Part shown: in pieces, positions 61,137 through 64,000 of the stretch
Position numbering within the stretch: position 1 is the stretch's first letter
Layout: every line of letters starts with the position of its first letter
Source: Streptomyces sp. NBC_01276
GTDB lineage: Bacteria; Actinomycetota; Actinomycetes; Streptomycetales; Streptomycetaceae
Reading direction: 5' to 3'
DNA length: 64,000 nucleotides
Assembly (NCBI RefSeq): GCF_041435355.1
Contig: NZ_CP108442.1
Coordinates: 6,384,501-6,448,500 of the forward strand
Notes under the pieces: generated by a model
Databases searched by the model: none
Seen by the model: only the letters and a program-made list of their open reading frames with translations
Told to the model about the DNA's origin: nothing
Translations under genes and position numbers: made by a program

Positions 61137-63113
61137 ATGACCTCAGCCACTCAGCCGGAACCCCTCTGGTCCCCGAGCCCCGACCGGATCGCCGCGGCCC
61201 GCGTCACCGCCTTCCAGGCCTGGGCCGCGGACCGCTTCGGCGCCCCCGCCGACGGCGGCTACCCGGCCCTGCAGCGCTGGTCCGTGGACGAGCTCGACAC
61301 CTTCTGGCAGGCCGTCGCCGAGTGGTTCGAGGTCCGCTTCACCACCCCCTACGAGTCCGTCCTCGCGGACCGCTCCATGCCCGGCGCCCGCTGGTTCACG
61401 GGATCCACCCTCAACTACGCCGAGCACGCCCTGCGCGCCGCCGAGGACCCGGCCCGCGCCGCGGACCCCGCCCTGCTCCACGTCGACGAGACCCACGAAC
61501 CCACGCCCGTCACCTGGGCGGAACTGCGCCGCCAGGTCGGCTCGCTCGCCGCCGAACTGCGCGCCCTCGGCGTCCGCCCCGGCGACCGGGTCAGCGGCTA
61601 CCTCCCCAACATCCCCGAGGCCGTCGTCGCCCTCCTCGCCACCGCCGCCGTCGGCGGCGTCTGGACCTCCTGCGCCCCCGACTTCGGCGCCCGCAGCGTC
61701 CTCGACCGCTTCGAGCAGGTCGAGCCGGTCGTCCTGTTCACCGTCGACGGCTACCGCTACGGCGGCAAGGAGCACGACCGCCGCGAGACCGTCGCCGAAC
61801 TGCGCGACGGGCTCCCCTCGCTGCGCGCCGTCGTCCACATCCCGCTGCTCGGCACCCCCGCCCCCGAGGGCACCCGCCCCTGGTCGGAGCTGACCTCCGC
61901 CGACACCGAGCCCGTCTTCGAGCCGGTCCCCTTCGACCACCCGCTGTGGATCCTCTACTCCTCCGGCACCACCGGCGCCCCCAAGGCGATCGTGCAGTCC
62001 CAGGGCGGCATCCTCCTGGAGCACCTCAAGCAGCTCGGCCTGCACTGCGACCTCGGCCCCGAGGACCGCTTCTTCTGGTTCACCTCCACCGGCTGGATGA
62101 TGTGGAACTTCCTCGTCTCCGGCCTGCTGACGGGCACCACCGTCGTCCTCTACGACGGCAGCCCCGGCTACCCCGACACCGGCGCCCAGTGGCGGATCGC
62201 CGAACGCACCGGAGCCACCCTCTACGGCACCTCCGCCGCCTACGTCATGGCCTGCCGCAAGGCCGAGGTCCACCCCTCCCGGGACTTCGACCTCTCCGCC
62301 GTGAAGTGCGTCGCCACCACCGGCTCCCCGCTCCCGCCCGACGGCTTCCGCTGGCTCCACGACGAAGTGGCCGAGGACCTCTGGATCGCCTCCGTCAGCG
62401 GCGGCACCGACGTGTGCAGCTGCTTCGCCGGCGCCGTCCCCACCCTCTCGGTCCACATCGGCGAACTCCAGGCGGCCTGCCTCGGTACGGACCTCCAGGC
62501 GTGGGACCCCGCGGGCAAGCCGCTCACCGGCGAGGTCGGCGAACTCGTCGTCACGGCCCCCATGCCGTCCATGCCGATCCACTTCTGGAACGACCCCGAC
62601 GGCAGCCGCTACCGCGACAGCTACTTCGAGATGTTCCCCGGCGCCTGGCGCCACGGGGACTGGATCACGATCACCGACCACGGCTCGGTGGTCATCCACG
62701 GCCGTTCCGACTCCACCCTCAACCGGCAGGGCGTCCGGATGGGCTCGGCCGACATCTACGAGGCCGTCGAACGCCTCCCCGAGATCAAGGAGTCCCTGGT
62801 CATCGGCCTGGAGGAGCCGAACGGCGGCTACTGGATGCCGCTCTTCGTCCACCTCGCCCCCGGCGCCGTCCTCGACGACGCGCTGCGCAAGAAGATCGCC
62901 GCCACCATCCGGGAGCAGCTCTCCCCGCGCCACGTCCCCGACGAGGTCATCGAGGTCCCGGCCGTCCCGCACACCCTGACCGGCAAGCGCATCGAGGTCC
63001 CCGTCAAGCGGCTCCTCCAGGGCACCCCCCTGGAGAAGGCAGTCAACCCGGGCTCGGTCGACAACCCGGACCTGCTCGCCTTCTACGAGGAGCTGGCCCG
63101 CACCCGGAAGTGA
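61137..63113 (+). CDS. acetoacetyl-CoA synthetase
   Basis: 658 aa, typical of acetoacetate-CoA ligases (ANL superfamily). Activates acetoacetate with ATP and CoA for entry into acetyl-CoA and polyketide precursor pools. N-terminal TRFGAP-type region and TGSTLNYAEHAL (about 84-95); the AMP-binding motif LYSSGTTGAPKAIVQSQGG begins at about residue 273. SGGTDVCSCFAG (about 421-432) is the substrate/AMP loop. The catalytic Lys is in GKRIEVPVKRLLQG near residue 620. The ATG at 61137 follows GGGAGCC. GTG- and ATG-type earlier starts lack a site. Confidence 0.94.
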   Translation: MTSATQPEPLWSPSPDRIAAARVTAFQAWAADRFGAPADGGYPALQRWSVDELDTFWQAVAEWFEVRFTTPYESVLADRSMPGARWFTGSTLNYAEHALRAAEDPARAADPALLHVDETHEPTPVTWAELRRQVGSLAAELRALGVRPGDRVSGYLPNIPEAVVALLATAAVGGVWTSCAPDFGARSVLDRFEQVEPVVLFTVDGYRYGGKEHDRRETVAELRDGLPSLRAVVHIPLLGTPAPEGTRPWSELTSADTEPVFEPVPFDHPLWILYSSGTTGAPKAIVQSQGGILLEHLKQLGLHCDLGPEDRFFWFTSTGWMMWNFLVSGLLTGTTVVLYDGSPGYPDTGAQWRIAERTGATLYGTSAAYVMACRKAEVHPSRDFDLSAVKCVATTGSPLPPDGFRWLHDEVAEDLWIASVSGGTDVCSCFAGAVPTLSVHIGELQAACLGTDLQAWDPAGKPLTGEVGELVVTAPMPSMPIHFWNDPDGSRYRDSYFEMFPGAWRHGDWITITDHGSVVIHGRSDSTLNRQGVRMGSADIYEAVERLPEIKESLVIGLEEPNGGYWMPLFVHLAPGAVLDDALRKKIAATIREQLSPRHVPDEVIEVPAVPHTLTGKRIEVPVKRLLQGTPLEKAVNPGSVDNPDLLAFYEELARTRK

Positions 63114-63171
63114 CTGTCAGTGCCCGCGATTACTCTGAGTGAGCAAGCTGTCGCACCACTCAGGGGGAACC

Positions 63172-64000
63172 ATGAAGGGCACACCGGACACCTCGCGCAC
63201 CACCCGTGACATCAACGGCACGCTGCGCCGCGAGGTCCCCAGCACCGTCGGCCTCCTCGCCGACCCCGGGGACTTCGCGGCCATGCGCGACTACCGCAGC
63301 TTCTGCTTCGACCACCACGACGCCTACGCCGACTACCTCCGCCACGTCGACGCCCTGCTCCGCACCCTCGCCGCCGAAGGCGTCCACACCACCGTCGCCC
63401 TCTTCGACCCCGAGGAGTACGCCGACTACTGCGCCGAACACGGCCTCGACCCGGACACCGCCGCGGCCCGCACCCGCTTCACCGCCGGACTGGGCGGCCC
63501 CGGAGGCCTGCCCTACACCGGCCAGCCCGTCGAGGAACTGGTCCCCCTCCTCGTCGACGCGTCCCTCCGGCAGGCGACCAGGGAGTACGCGGGCATGCTC
63601 CTCGCCCGCGCCGGAGAATGCGCCGACTGCGGCACCGACATCGGCCGCGCCTCCTTCGAACGGGCCACCGCAATCCTCCGGCGGCTCCTCGCCGTGGCCG
63701 GCCCCGGCCACCACCACCTCGTCTGCAGCGTCCCGGCCCCGGACGAACAGCTCCTCGCCGTCCTCCACGCCGAAGCACCCGACGACCCCTGCGGCCCACC
63801 CCGGATCGAAAGCCCGGAAGGCCTCGAATTCGTGACCGTCCTCGCCGCCGGCCTCGCCCTCGGCGCCTCCGGGGGACTGGTGCTCCGCAGCACCACCGAG
63901 GGCTTCCGCGACCGGGTCCACGGCTGGCGCCTCGACCGGGGCCGCCTGATCGCCCTCAACGCCGCCTCGGTCTTCGACGCCTACTGCACCGACGCCGACA
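63172..64000 (+). CDS. unrecognised protein, C-terminus beyond the window
   Basis: At least 276 aa; the frame is open to the last base. ATG follows AGGGGGAAC. Begins MKGTPDTSRTTRDINGTLRR. Rich in His, Tyr and Cys in the first half (FCFDHHDAYADYLRHVDALL; VALFDPEEYADYCAEHGLDP). CADCG near 155 is a lone pair. A hydrophobic stretch, VTVLAAGLALGASGGLVL, lies at about 222-239. No family recognised. Not clearly secreted. 58 bases after the acetoacetyl-CoA synthetase stop, so possibly in its transcript. Confidence 0.7.
   Translation, partial: MKGTPDTSRTTRDINGTLRREVPSTVGLLADPGDFAAMRDYRSFCFDHHDAYADYLRHVDALLRTLAAEGVHTTVALFDPEEYADYCAEHGLDPDTAAARTRFTAGLGGPGGLPYTGQPVEELVPLLVDASLRQATREYAGMLLARAGECADCGTDIGRASFERATAILRRLLAVAGPGHHHLVCSVPAPDEQLLAVLHAEAPDDPCGPPRIESPEGLEFVTVLAAGLALGASGGLVLRSTTEGFRDRVHGWRLDRGRLIALNAASVFDAYCTDAD

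Overview
The window is a high-GC actinobacterial chromosome segment that reads as Streptomyces core chromosome. The evidence is third-position GC bias throughout, RbpA, FxsA, a polyprenol-phosphate mannose synthase, the sporulation pair SmeA/SffA, a complete conservon (cvnABCD), and 12-bp direct repeats of the Streptomyces chitinase type. Gene order around rbpA, ppm1 and smeA-sffA fits what I recall of the S. coelicolor SCO14xx region. I see no IS element, prophage, CRISPR array, rRNA or tRNA.

Layout. 1-2770: end of an NmrA/SDR-type gene and a secreted three-domain chitinase with its promoter. 2911-7466: an FMN riboswitch followed by ribD, ribE, ribM, ribAB and ribH, that is riboflavin synthesis plus flavin uptake. 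7502-9228: hisE, hisG and a PH-domain membrane protein. 9429-11830: two coupled CNNM/CorC-like membrane proteins. 11872-16343: an EccA/CbxX-type AAA ATPase, a uridine-kinase-like protein and a secreted C39-like protease. 16426-24345: SPW protein, a 52-aa membrane protein, TetR regulator, acyl-CoA dehydrogenase, GNAT, PASTA lipoprotein, AttH-like protein, aminoglycoside-phosphotransferase-like kinase, Zn-finger-like protein and Lrp regulator. 24538-31039: amidohydrolase, ppm1, fxsA, then rbpA (with a sigma-R promoter match), an MFS transporter and a glycerophosphodiester phosphodiesterase. 31246-38986: MocR regulator, sffA/smeA, ankyrin protein, a 20-codon peptide, HEAT-like protein, a DUF2867 gene flanked by an inverted 56-bp repeat, a 153-bp palindromic element and a GNAT. 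38991-41274: pxpC-pxpB-pxpA, the 5-oxoprolinase.

41383-48929 holds the most interesting locus: three co-directional genes for a 501-aa kleisin/JetA/MksF-like protein, a 307-aa JetB/MksE-like protein and a 1589-aa SMC/MukB/JetC-like coiled-coil ATPase. The layout is that of Wadjet, MksBEF or MukBEF, but there is no JetD-like nuclease subunit next to it. Walker A is degenerate and Walker B reads D-N where most SMC proteins have D-E.

49059-54366: a membrane protein and the conservon (sensor kinase, roadblock protein, DUF742 protein, GTPase). 54491-64000: a thiolase-like lipid-transfer protein with its OB-fold/Zn-ribbon partner, a DUF962 protein, a VanX-like dipeptidase, a Nudix hydrolase, a membrane protein, a GH31 glycosidase, acetoacetyl-CoA synthetase and the start of an unrecognised gene that runs off the end.
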